Source: Hordeum vulgare subsp. vulgare
Lineage: Eukaryota; Streptophyta; Magnoliopsida; Poales; Poaceae
NCBI RefSeq assembly: GCF_904849725.1
Contig: NC_058524.1
Location: forward strand, 26,815,001-26,879,000
Length of the DNA stretch: 64,000 bases
Reading direction: 5' to 3'
Each line of letters begins with the position of its first letter. Positions within the stretch are counted from its first letter, which is position 1. The notes under the pieces were generated by a model. That model saw nothing but the letters and a program-made list of their open reading frames with translations, was not told the origin of the DNA and searched no databases. The position numbers and the translations under genes were made by a program. Shown in pieces: positions 1 through 12,000 of the stretch.

Positions 1-506
1 CTGCAGACAAGGTAATTTGTTTGTATCTTAACGCTTCCTTATTTTGATTTCTGTAGAGAATACCCGGACTAGTCTAAAATATTGCATGCATTTTACTTCA
101 GGTGGTGAATGGTTATAGTGCTCTACAGATTCTAACAAAAATTGCGTGCCATGCCCGCAAAGGATTCTTCAGGTTCATACACAATATATGAGATAATATG
201 TTATAGCCTCAACTCTAAATTTTGTCCCTGTTTCTGTCTGTCATATCTATTTAATCAATCTGTTATCTTGTAGTGAGTTTGATGGGATGCTACTGAAAAA
301 TATAAATGAACTAGTGTATGAAAATGAGGTATTGGATCTTCCATACAGCCCAGATATTAGTGACTACTTACAGTTCAAGGTATTTTCTTGCTACAGTTAT
401 ATCATTTGATCCATGTCTAATATTCGAAAATTTTACATCACATGTAATTATATTACAGAATAATAATACTGCAAGACAAGGTGTTGCTCCTATATTACGT
501 AGGTGA
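1..506 (+). CDS. 3' end of an unidentified protein-coding gene (four exons, N-terminus outside window)
   Basis: Four exons can be joined in a single frame: 1-11, 102-172, 274-379 and 459-506, with introns 12-101, 173-273 and 380-458, all GT-AG. Phases agree at each junction; the 102-172 exon ends in two bases that the first base of 274 completes to Ser. The joined reading is about 77 residues and ends GVAPILRR with TGA at 504-506. The 274-379 exon reads as an ordinary soluble acidic segment (EFDGMLLKNINELVYENE...). I do not recognise the family. The donor at 173 (GTTCAT) is weak, so that junction is the least certain. AATAAA-like sequence near 598-606 could serve polyadenylation. No transposon signature is present, so this is probably the tail of a genuine host gene. 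Confidence 0.5.
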
Positions 507-1851
507 CAACATAAGTGGTGAAGTAGAGAGGAACAAGAAGTAATGAGCAGGTCAGTTTTGCACAATTCTTTCTACTTGTTATCTTCTTAACTAGAGGAAT
601 AAAATAAATGTTGTAATATGCCATATTAATTGGGGATCTCTATTAACTGAAAATGATTGTCGAATATGGCATCTTAAAATTATATGTCTTCCATTCTTTG
701 CGGTATGACGAACAGATAACTAAATTATAGCTTGTCGAACACAATAGCTAGTCAAGGATATTTGACGTGAATAGCTACTTGTTCAACCTGACCAACTAAA
801 TCCGTAATAGATATTATTCTGATCAAGCTAACAATGTACTAAGTATGGTGTGAGAATGTTTGATGGCCGTATATCAGCACCGAGTTCAACTCAAGAAGAC
901 ATAATTAATACGGCATTATTCCTGTTAGTTTGCATGACAAACAATAAACGATAAACAAAGGACTACGTGGACAAGTAATAATGGTCATCTGAGTGTGTTA
1001 TTGCTTCCAATATAGTTTGCTTCAAATTTTATATTTCATCGCAACTCATAACTAATAGACAACCAAAGATTGAATTTTTATTTATTGCTAACCTTATCTT
1101 GTGGTAAGTGCAATTTATAGAATCGTGACCTGTTCAGTAAATTAAGATTTTTCTCATCTGCTAAAAAATCAATTTAGCTACTGTAGTCACCCATTTCTAT
1201 TGTTGTTCCTTCTTTGTAGCTCAATTTTTATTATACACATACATCAATTGTAGTGACAAATCTAGTAACTTCATTTATGCAGCATGGCCCTTTTGGTTCA
1301 TAAAATGAGGTGAATCAGCTAGGCACCGGATTTCAGGCAAAGGAACATAATTTGATTGGCCAGCTCGTGGCAGCTATTAGGTGGCGGTGACCGCACTAAA
1401 TGACACCAAGTTAAATTAATTTTGAAGCGAGTGTACTTGTGCTCACAAAACTCTTTTGGTTTAGTTTGTTGAATTTGTTGACATGCTTGTGGTTTCTTTT
1501 GTGTTACTCATTACCCGCTGAGTTGTGGGTATTCAATAAAAACAGTTGGACTTGTGGTCTTGGGTTACCTAAGCACTAAATATTGTGTATTACTTATTCA
1601 GCAAAAAAACATTAAAAAGCACAATCTAGTTTGTGTAACAGTTCCGACCGTTGGAGTGGACCCCCTCCTCCCAGATGTCGTCTTCTCCTCACATGTAGCG
1701 CTCGCCTCCCCAGCTTTTATAGCCGCCTTGGGACCACCCCGATCCCCCTTTGACCACCTCCTATCAACCGTATGCCTCCTCCTGACAATGTTCGTGACCC
1801 ACAATGTCGTCCGCCATGCCACCGATAATCCTAGACTTAGTAGGCCATGTG
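507..1851. other. intergenic sequence, no gene seen
   Basis: AT-rich sequence downstream of the gene at the left edge. It probably begins with that gene's 3' UTR. Open frames here are short and lack splice context. The sequence just left of the CACTA element (about 1640-1851) is more GC-rich and continues as gccacacc... on the other side of that element, at 6021. Confidence 0.5.
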
Positions 1852-2654
1852 CATTAGTAGAAAACGGGGCTATAGTCTTGGTTGCTAAGGGCCTATGTTC
1901 GTCAACCGGGACTATTAACTTGGTAGTAAAGACCCACCCTTTAGTCTCGGTTTGCCACGAACCGGTACTAAAGACCCTCCACGTGGTTGCTGGGGCTCGA
2001 GGAAAATATTTTTTCGTTTAAAAAAAAAAGTAAATTCATTTTTTTCTAATTTTTAAATCTTTGAATTATTTGACAATTTAATTTCTAATCACCCCTACTC
2101 ACTCCTCCAGCATGCATCACTATTTTCAAATCGTCTAAGGTTTCCAAGTCTCCACTTGTTGTTTTCTTGACAATAGTAAGCTATCAATCCTATTAACCCT
2201 TAGGACTTGATGTCACATGATTTAATTTTTTGAATTCCAAACAGTTATTAAAATAAACAACAATAATTAAATTAAAAACTTTTTCTCTTCAAAAAAACTC
2301 AAACAATTCTTAAAAGCATAAAAAACAAAAAATCCAAAATAACTAAAAAGTTTGAAATAAAATAAGTAATAATAATATTGAATTTCAATGAAAATAAAAT
2401 AAGTAATAATATTATTTAATTCATTTTTTTGCCATTTATTCATTTAATATGGCATACTTAATATCTTTAAATATATAAATACAAATTCAACAAATAATAT
2501 ATCCATTATTAGCATAAACATGTGAGGAATTCAAATATGACACCCTTTTCTAAAATAAAATTAGAAACAACTAACATAGCAATAAAGTAATATTAACTAA
2601 TTACAAAAACAAAATCATTATCAAACAACAGAAACTATAGTTAATTATATTAAA

Positions 2655-4386
2655 TTGGGTTAGAATGGCGCATATTGAATGCACAAAAAGTCTGGAGTGG
2701 AAATAAGTTAAAAAATGAAATGTCTTTGTAATAGATGAGTTTTCGTCCGAAACCCTCATACTTCAAAGGAGATGGTCTAGTTTGTACACGAAGTGCATCC
2801 AGTTTTTGTTGTAACTCTCTAAACTTTTTATCACATGCTATGTGGTCGAAATGATTATACTATGCGAAGTTTCAACATTTTTAGAGTTCATTTGTATTGA
2901 TTTTTAATTTTAGGGTCATTTAGCTAAAAAAAATCATTAAATGCATGAAAAGTAGCAAATGAAGTTAGAAATGGTTGAAATTTGAAGATGTGGCTTAGAA
3001 TGGTGCATAGTGAATGCACAAAAAGTCTGAAGTTGAATTAAGATTAAAAAATGAAATGGCTTTGTAACAGATGAGTATTCATCCACAACCCTCATACTTC
3101 GAAAGAGATAGTCCAATTTGTACACGAAGTGCATCATGTTTTTGACGTAACCCTTCCAACTTTTTAGCACATGCCATGTGGGTGAAATGATGATACCATG
3201 CCAAGTTTCAGCCTTTTCCGAGTTGATTTGTAGCGCTTTTCAATTTTAGGGTCATTTAGCTAAAAAATCATTTAATGCATGGAAAATAGCAAATGAGATG
3301 AGAAAGGGTTAAAAATTTATGAGGTGGCTTCGAATGATGCATATTGAGGGCACAAAAAGTCTGTAGTTGAAATAAGATTAAAAATGAAATGACTTTGTAA
3401 GAGATGAGTATTCGTCGAGAACCCTCATACTTCGAAAGAGATAGTCTACTTTGTACACGAAGTGCATCCTGTTTTTGCTGTAACCCTTCCAACTTTATAG
3501 CACATGCCATGTGGGTGAAATGATGGTACCATGCCAAATTTCAGCCTTTTCAGAGTTGGTTTGTAGCGCTTTCTAATTTCAGGGTCATTTAGCTCAAAAA
3601 AATCATTTGTTGCATGGAGAATAGGAAATGAAATGAGAAAGGGTTGAAAATTTATGAGGTGACTTTGAATGATGCATATTGAGGGACACAAAAAGTCTGG
3701 AGTTCAAATAAGATTAAGAAAATGAAATGGCTTTGTAAGAGACGAGTATTCGTCGAGAACCCTGATACTTTGAAAGAGATAGTCCAGTTTGTACACGAAG
3801 TGCATCATGTTTTTCCCGTAACCTTCCAAATTTTTAGTACATGTCATGTGGGTGAAATGATGATACCATGCCAAATTTCATCCTTTTGAGAGTTGATTTG
3901 TAGCTCTTTTCGATTTCAGGGTCATTTAACTTAAAAAAACCATACCATGCCCATCCAAGCCACATCCGCAAATTTCAATAGTTTCTAACTTTAGTTGCTA
4001 TTTTTCATGCATTTAATAAATTTTTTAGGTAAACGACCCTGAAATTACGACAAAAACTGAATGCACTTCGTGTACAAACTTGGCCATCTACTTCTGAGTA
4101 TGAGGGATTCGGACGAAAACTCATATGTTACACGGGCATTTCATATTTGTTAACTTGTTTCAACTCCAGACTTTTTGTGCATTCAATATGCACAATTCCA
4201 AGCCACATCCTCAAATTTCAACAGTTTCTAACTTCAGTTACTATTTTTCATGCATTTAATGATTTTTTTAGGTAAATGACCCTGAAATTAAAAAAATACT
4301 ACAAATGAACTCTAAAAAGGTTGAAACTTGGCATGGTATCATACATCACAATGCTCCAGAAATCTTGCTCACATCATATTTAAACA
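2655..4386. repeat. internal ~335-bp direct repeats followed by an inverted copy
   Basis: A unit marked by gcacaaaaagtctggagttg recurs near 2680, 3015, 3350 and 3690, a period of about 335 bp. The same sequence occurs reverse-complemented in 3946-4386 (agactttttgtgcattc at about 4170). The block could fold into a long hairpin. The small minus-strand open frames in it are by-products of the repeat. It lies wholly inside the first CACTA element, downstream of the exonuclease-like gene. Confidence 0.8.
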
Positions 4387-4473
4387 ATGACATAAATAAA
4401 AGTACTCATCCAAGCTAGAGATCCCTACATAATATATAATATCTAGAAATAGAAGTGTTCACCGTTGCGAATA

Positions 4474-5646
4474 CTACTCGTCTGAATGAGAATATCCCCA
4501 AATTGATGGTGGTGGTGCTTGATTTACAAGGTGACGCTGGCCATAGTTCATGATTCGAATTCTGCGGTACAACTCGTATGCAATGTACACATCTTTTCCT
4601 ACATACTCCGTCAAGTGGGGTCGTCTCCCACTCTTTGTGTTGATCTGACGGGAATTTGGTCTTCATATCAACGTACTCCTTGTCGATCATGGCGACTGCC
4701 ATATGAGCCATCAAAGTCCTCATATGTTCAAGCCTGAATACGTCTTGAATATCAATGTGGCAATCAGCTGGTATCTCAATACCGAAGCTGTGACTCATCT
4801 TGAGCTTGTCATTCTTTATATCAACGCTAGCAAAACGTATGCCGCTACGAAGGAAGTCCATGAGTACTGGACAGTGCTTGTCACTACTACAACAACAACA
4901 AATTAAAATGGAACAAATGTTACATACTGCTGCAAAACAAGTATATTTTTGCATAAGTATAATAATTAAGAATCATAACAAGTATATTTTGGCACAAGTA
5001 TAATATGCAACTATAAAAGAAAATTCGTTCACTTCAACAGAAGAGGAATCAAAAGAAGCCCTAGATGTTGCTATCCTATGCAATTTTCATACATGAATCA
5101 AAAGAATAAATATATGCAACAAGGGAAATTATTTCACTACAACTAAATAGGAATAGATATTTCCCATAGGATGCAAATGGAACATATTGCTATCCTATGC
5201 AATTTTCATATCCTATGAATTGATCAAGAAACCCTAAATTAACTATGACATATATGTTCTCCCATGGTTTTGCCAATATGCAACAAGGAAAACTGTTTCA
5301 CTACAACTAAAGAGAAATTGATCTTTAGAATTCAAATAGAACTTATTGCTATCCTATGCAATTTTCATAACCTTTGATCAAAGAAAAGCCTCAAAACTTA
5401 CCTCACCCATTGGAAGACCATGAATTTTCTGTTGAAACAAAGTTGGATGACGGCAACACCTTCTTGATTGGCCGTGTACTCGAGATAAAGCCCCATGAAC
5501 TTGTCTTTCTTCTCCACCACTTCAAGTCGTTCCTCGAAATAGGAAAGAAAACGTGGCACCATGGCGCTGTCGTTCGTGTAGATGATATTGAGTTTGGTCG
5601 TGCCATGTGCGAGCATCTTCACGTAGCGAGTGATTGGATCATACAT
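4474..5646 (-). pseudogene. captured 3'-5' exonuclease-domain (DEDD, RNase H-fold) gene, frameshifted
   Basis: Two exons on the minus strand. Exon 1 is 5646-5402 (start MYDPITRYVK, donor AG|GTAAG). The intron is 5401-4887. Exon 2 is 4886-4474 after acceptor TTGTAG, ending in TAG. The joined phase gives FQWVSSDKHCPVLMDFL. The sequence resembles the grass family of small 3'-5' exonuclease-domain proteins (WRN-exonuclease/DnaQ-like). The VDIKND region stands for motif II, and a Y-x3-D motif (YVGKD) for motif III. Two defects are visible. The motif I position expected to be D-x-E reads Y-L-E (residues 54-56, TAT codon), removing the first metal-binding Asp. An extra base in the GGGG run at 4617-4620 shifts the frame before motif III; the C-terminal YVGKDVYIAYELYRRI is recognisable in the next frame. 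About 220 residues in full. It lies inside the CACTA element, with its start 375 bp from the right end. Confidence 0.72.
5070..5375 (-). repeat. tandem repeats in the exonuclease-like gene intron
   Basis: The phrase tgctatcctatgcaatttt occurs three times (about 5068, 5189 and 5348) within a looser repeat of about 120-160 bp that also contains atgcaacaagg and tttcactacaactaa. All copies lie in the single intron of the minus-strand exonuclease-like gene. Confidence 0.65.
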
Positions 5647-6020
5647 GGTGGAAGATATGGGGAAGAAGAGAGGAGAGAGCAGAGGAAACGAGAATGGCCG
5701 CGGTTGCTGTAGCCCTCGCGGTATGTACCACTTATCCTGTTTTTCATCGCGCGAAACGACGCGGGATGCGAACGGTTTGGACCTTAAGTCCCGGTTTGAG
5801 ACACCAACCAGGACTAAAGGGGCTCACACCAGGCGAATGGTTGCCACCACCCCTCCAGTCCCGGTTCATGGCTCAATCCGAGACTAAAGACCCTTAACGA
5901 ACCGGGACAAAAGCCGTTTGGCCTCCAGCCGCTTGAACCGGGACTAATGGTCACATTAGCCCCGGCTCAAAACCAAACCGGGACTAAAGGGTCAAACGAA
6001 AGACCTGTTTTGTACTAGTG

Positions 6021-7118
6021 GTGGCCACACCGGCTCCGGTTATTCGGAGGACTTGTTACCCACAATGTCTAATAACTTTCTTTCCAACCATGCGTCTCAT
6101 CCTTCGCCACCACCATCTTGATAGTAACATACATTAGGTCAGACATCCCTAACAAGGGGTCAAGGACATCACATGCTCCTATAGCCACCCCGACAAATCC
6201 TGCACAACCTCTCATTGTTGCTTTGAGTTTTGGAGCTCCTGATGCCAATAAGGTGTTCTTCCTTGTGACTACAAGGTAATTTATGTCATTACACGGGTTC
6301 TGGCTGTGGAGAGGAAGAGGGGTGGGGAGGGTCCATCAGGGGCGATGATGTGGAAGAATCTGCTAGAGTGGATGTAAGCATGGCAATAATCATCATTGCT
6401 AATTGAGCAATATAATGAGAGTCAACTCTTCATTTTGTCATAAATAATTTTATCAAACAACAATATTGCCTAGTACTAGTACACAAAATTCAAAACCATC
6501 TTCCTAAATATTTCATTTAATCTCTATGAGTTCTAGAAAAATATATTAATACCATTTCCTTAAAAGAAGCTTAATCACGTTTGGTACGAATAGAAGAATC
6601 AGAAAATTCACCGAGGATGTCTTTTGGCCCACAAGAGCAAAAAGGGTGAAAACTAACCACAATTATTTTTGTAAGGAAAACATGAAAATGAGACATTTTG
6701 TATGTGACACAAACTTCTGGTTTTTCTTGAATTTGCTAGGGAAAAAAATCATTCGAGTTTGCATGCAAAATCATCCCGCCCACTCAGGTTTTCATTTCTA
6801 GATTACTTGTTTCATACTGGTAAAATTAGTCCATAGACTATTCCTATCATAATCCTTCTCCCTGGCTGGGGGTAGCGAGAACTGTTGGTGACGGGCGTAT
6901 TTGGAGAGAGATATTGGACGATGTGAAGGATGCAACTCTCTTGGCACAAAAGACGTCTCCCTTGATAGTTTTCCCTGTAGAAAACCACTAACAACACGAT
7001 TTCAACTGCGTAAATCTCATGTTCATCCTCAAAGCTTTCTCTTTCGTTTGCCGCAATATACGGATCATGACACACGCCTTTATCCAATTCTTAGCACATG
7101 TGGAAATCTTGTTGAAAA
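6021..7118. other. sequence between the two CACTA elements, no gene seen
   Basis: The first bases continue the sequence interrupted by the first CACTA element. No splice-compatible coding run, repeat pair or transposon end was found. Confidence 0.45.
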
Positions 7119-7226
7119 CACTAGTAGAAAACACACCTTACGTTTAGATCATTAGTCCTGGTTTGATTTCGACCCGGGACTAATGTGACCATTAGTCCCG
7201 GTTCGAACGGCTAGGAGTGGTGGGGG

Positions 7227-8983
7227 TGTTGGGTAACGTAGCATAAATTCAAAATTTTTCCTACGCATATTCAGATCTTCCTATGAAGAGACCAGCAACG
7301 AGAGAGGGGTAAGAGAATCTTCATACCTTTGAAGATCGCTAAGCGGAAGCGTTGCTAGAACGCGGTTGATGGAGTCGTACTCGCAGCGATTGCGATCTAG
7401 TGCCGAACTACGGCACCTCCGCGTTCAACACACGTGCAGCGCGGTGACGTCTCCCGCACCTTGATCCAGCAAGGAGGAGGGAGAGGTTGGGGAAGAAGTC
7501 CAGCAACACGACGGCGTGGTGTCGATGGAGAGACGAGGTCTCCCGGCAGGGCTTCGCCAAGCACCGACAGAGAGGAGGAGGGAGAGGAGCAGGGCTGCGC
7601 TGAGAGAGAGGAAAAACCGTGTATCCCAATGGCCAAAAGTGCCCGATATATATAGGGGGAGGGGAGAGGGGGTGCCACCCCTAGGGTTCCCACCCTAGGG
7701 GGTGCGGCAGCCCCCCCAGATGGGAGGTGCGGCGGCCAGAGGGGGAGGAGGGGGGTGGCGCACCAACTGGTGGGCCTTAGGCCCACCTGGCTTAGGGTTT
7801 GCCCCCCCTCCTTTTCTCTCCCCTGCGCATTGGGCTAAGTGGGGAGGCGCACCAGCCCATCTAGGGGCTTGTTCGCACCCCCACTTGGCCCACCTTATCT
7901 CCCGGGGTCGTTGCCCCCTTTCGGTGGTCCCCCGGGGCCACCTCCGGTGGTCCCGGTACGTTATTGGTGACGCCCGAAACACTTCCGGTGTCCGAAACCA
8001 TTCGTCCTATATATCAATCTTTACCTCCGGACCATTCCGGAGCTTCTCGTGATGTCCGGGATCTCATCCGGGACTCCGAACAACTTTCGGTAACCTCGTA
8101 TAACAATTCCCTATAACCCTAGCGTCAGCGAACCTTAAGTGTGTAGACCCTACGGGTTCGGGAGACAGGCAGACATGACCGAGACACCTCTGTGGCCAAT
8201 AACCATCAGCGGGGTCTGGATACCCATGGTGGCTCCCACTAGCTCCACGATGATCTCATCGGATGAACCACGATGTCAAGGATTCAATCAATCCCGTATA
8301 CGATTCCCTTTGTCTGTCGGTATAGAACTTGCGCGAGATTCGATCGTCGGTATACCTATACCTTGTTCAATCTCGTTACCGGTAAGTCTCTTTACTCGTT
8401 CCGTAGCACGTCATCGTGTGACTAACTCCTTAGTCACATTGAGCTCATGATGATGTTCTACCGAGTGGGCCCAGAGATACCTCTCCGTCACACGGAGTGA
8501 CAAATCCCGATCTTGATTCGTACCAACCTAACAGACACTTTCGGAGGTACCCGTAGTGCACCTTTATAGTCACCCAGTTACGTTGTGACGTTTGATACAC
8601 CCAAAGCACTCCTACGGTATCCGGGAGTTGCACAATCTCACGGTCGAAGGAAAAGATACTTGACATTAGAAAAGCTTTAGCATAGGAACAATATGATCTA
8701 GTGCTATGCTTAGGATTGGGTCTTGTCCATCACATCATTCTCCCAATGATGTGATCCCGTTATCAATGACATCTAATGCCCATGATCAGGAAACCATGAT
8801 CATCTATTGACTAACGAGCGAGCTAACTAGAGGCTTGCTAGGGACACATTGTGATCTATTTATTCACACATGTATTACTATTTCCTGTTAATACAATTAT
8901 AGCATGAACAATAGACGATTATCATGAACAAGGAAATATTATAATAACCATTTTATTATTGCCTCTAGGGCATATTTCCAACA
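7227..8983 (-). repeat. 3' LTR of Angela copy 1
   Basis: 1757 bp; on + it reads TGTTGGGTAACGTAGC...CATATTTCCAACA. The polypurine tract lies immediately to its right (8984-8996, minus-strand CAAGTGGGAGAC). A candidate minus-strand TATA box (CTATATATATCGG) is at about 7643-7655. Long open frames across the GC-rich 7397-8052 part are not genes. Confidence 0.93.
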
Positions 8984-9015
8984 GTCTCCCACTTGCACTA
9001 GAGTCAATAATCTAG

Positions 9016-12000
9016 TTACATTGTGATGTATCGAACACCCATAGCATTATGGTGTTGATCATGTTTTGCTCGTGGAAGAGGTTTAGTCAACGGATCTGCA
9101 ATATTCAGATCCGTGTGTACTTTACAAATATCTATCACTCCACTCTGGACATGGTCCTGGATGGAGTTGTAGCGGCGTTTGATGTGCTTCGTCTTCCGGT
9201 GAAACCTGGGCTCCTTGGCTATGGCAATGGCGCCAGTGTTATCACAGAAGAGTGTCATAGGACCCGACGCGCTTGGAACCACTCCAAGTCCGGTGATGAG
9301 CTCCTTCATCCAAATTCCTTCATGAGCCGCTTCTGAAGCAGCTATGTACTCCGCTTCACATGTAGATGCTGCCACGACTTCTTGCTTGCTGCTGCACCAG
9401 CTCACTGCCCCACCATTCAACACATATACGTATCCGGTCTGTGACTTGGAGTCATCCGAATCTGTGTCGAAGCTAGCGTCGACGTAACCCTTTACGACGA
9501 GCTCTTCGTCACCTCCATAAACGAGAAACATTTCCTTAGTCCTTTTCAGGTACTTAAGGATATTCTTGACCGCTGTCCAGTGTTCCATACCGGGATCACT
9601 TTGGTACCTCCCCACCAAACTTATGGCAAGGTTTATACCAGGTGTGGTACACAGCATGGCATACATTAGAGAGCCCACGGCTGAAGCGTAGGGGACAGAA
9701 CTCATCTTCTCTCTATCTGCTGCCGTGGTCGGCGACTGAGTGTTACTCAATCTCATACCTTGCAAAACTGGCAAGAACCCTTTCTTTGAGTTTTCCATAT
9801 TGAACTTCTTCAATATCTTGTCAAGGTATGTACTTTGCGAAAGACCTATGAGGCGTCTCGATCTATCTCTATAGATCTTGATGCCTAATATGTATGCAGC
9901 TTCTCCAAGGTCCTTCATTGAAAAACTCTTGTTCAAATAGGCCTTTATGCTCTCCAACATCTCTATATCATTCCCCATCAATAATATGTCATCCACATAC
10001 AGTATGAGGAAAGCTACAGAGCTCCCACTCACTTTCTTGTACAGACAGGCTTCTTCGTAAACCTGTATGAACCCAAACGCTTTAATCACCTCATTAAAGC
10101 GAATGTTCCAACTCCGAGATGCTTGCACCAGCCCATAGATGGAGCGCTGGAGCTTGCACACTTTGTTAGCACCCTTAGGGTCGACAAACCTTCTGGTTGC
10201 ATCATATACAACTCTTCCTTAAGGTTCCCGTTAAGGAACGCTGTTTTGACATCCATTTGCCAAATTTCATAATCATAAAAGGCGGCAATTGCTAACATGA
10301 TTTGGACTGATTTCAGCTTCGCTACGGGAGAGAAAGTCTCTTCGTAGTCAACTCCTTGAATTTGTCGAAAACCCTTTGCGACAAGTCGAGCTTTGTAAAC
10401 GGTTACATTACCGTTTGCATCAGTCTTCTTCTTGAAGATCCATTTATTTGCTATGGCTCGCCGGTCATCGGGCAAGTCCACCAAAGTCCATACTTTGTTC
10501 TCATACATGGATCCTATCTCGGATTTCATAGCCTCAAGCCATTTGTTGGAATCCGGGCCCGCCATCGCTTCTTCATAGTTTGAAGGTTCACCGTTGTCTA
10601 ACAACATGATTTCCATCACAGGGTTGCCGTACCACTCTGGTGTGGAGCGTGCCCTTGTGGACCTTCGTGGTTCAGTAGTAACTTGATCCGAAGCTTCATG
10701 ATCATCATCATTAACTTCCTCTACAGTTGGTGTAGGCGCCACAGGAACAACTTCCCGCGCTGCGCTACTATCCTGTTCGAGAGGGGGTGTAATCACCTCA
10801 TCAAGTTCTACCTTCCTCCCACTTACTTCTTTCGAGAGAAACTCTTTCTCCAGAAAGGATCCGTTCTTGGCAACAAAGGTTTTACCTTCGGATCTAAGAT
10901 AGAAGGTATACCCAATAGTTTCCTTAGGGTATCCAATGAATACGCATTTCTCCGCTTTGGATTTGAGCTTTTCTGGTTGAAGTTTCTTCACATAAGCATC
11001 GCAGCCCCAAACTTTAAGAAACGACAACTTAGGTTTCTTGCCAAACCATAGTTCATACGGTGTCGTCTCAACGGATTTAGACGGTACCCTATTTAAAGTG
11101 AATGCTGCAGTTTCTAATGCGTATCCCCAAAATGATAGCGGTAAGTCGGTAAGAGACATCATAGATCGTACCATATCTAATAAAGTGCGATTACGACGTT
11201 CAGACACTCCGTTGCATTGCGGTGTGCCAGGCGGCGTCAGTTGTGAAACGATTCCACACTTCCTTAGGTGTGTGCCAAACTCGTGACTCAAATATTCTCC
11301 TCCACGATCAGATCGTAGACATTTAATTTTTCTGTCACGTTGATTCTTAACCTCACTCTGAAATTCCTTGAACTTTTCAAACGTCTCAGATTTGTGATTC
11401 ATCAAGTAGATATACCCATACCTACTCAAATCATCGGTGAGAGTGAGAACATAACAATAACCACCGCGAGCTTCAACGTTCATTGGACCACACACATCAG
11501 TATGTATTATTTCCAATAAGTCGGTTGCTCTCTCCATTATCCCTGAGAATGAAGTCTTAGTCATCTTGCCCATGAGGCACGGTTCGCATGTGTCAAATGA
11601 TTCAAAGTCAAGAGACTCTAATAGTCCATCAGTATGGAGCTTCTTCATGCGCTTAACACCGATTTGACCAAGGCGGCAGTGCCACAAGTATGTGGGACTA
11701 TCATTATAAACTTTACATCTTTTGGTACTCACACTATGAATATGTGTAACATCACGATCGAGATTCATCAAGAATAAACCATTTACCAGCGGAGCATGAT
11801 CATAAAACATATCACTCATATAAATAGAACAACCATTATTCTCTGACTTAAATGAGTAGCCGTCTCGCATTAAGCAAGACCCTGATACAATGTTCATGCT
11901 TAAAGCTGGTACTAAATAACAATTATTAAGGTTTAAAACTAATCCCGACGGTAGATGTAGAGGTAGCGTGCCGACGGCGATCACATCGACCTTTGAACCA

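Larger units (their letters stand above)
1852..6020 (-). mobile_element. complete non-autonomous CACTA (En/Spm-type) DNA transposon
   Basis: The left end reads CATTAGTAGAAAACGGG and the right end, reverse-complemented, reads CACTAGTACAAAACAGG, an imperfect terminal inverted repeat with 3 mismatches in 17. Both ends are flanked by the 3-bp duplication GTG (1849-1851 and 6021-6023), as expected for CACTA elements. Copies of the ccgggactaaag motif in both orientations lie inside each end (1870-1975 and 5785-5995), the usual subterminal transposase-binding arrangement. No TNP2 transposase is present, so mobility would depend on another element. The cargo is a tandem and inverted repeat block and one exonuclease-like gene read from the right end, which is why I assign the minus strand. 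The left TIR has C-to-T at its third base. Confidence 0.88.

Noticed and set aside
1554..2021. 155-residue open frame on +
   Set aside because: It runs across the left boundary of the CACTA element, so it joins unrelated sequences.
2655..4386. Regularly spaced repeats considered as a CRISPR-like array
   Set aside because: Units are about 335 bp, contiguous, diverged and partly inverted within a plant transposon. This does not fit CRISPR, which is not expected in a plant nuclear genome.
5374..5712. Plus-strand open frame of 112 residues
   Set aside because: It is the complement of exon 1 of the minus-strand exonuclease-like gene, whose splice sites and family similarity are clear.
7397..8450. 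Several long open frames on both strands
   Set aside because: They lie in the GC-rich part of an Angela LTR and recur in every LTR copy (14424-15476, 37912-38961, 44747-45783). They are composition by-products, not genes.
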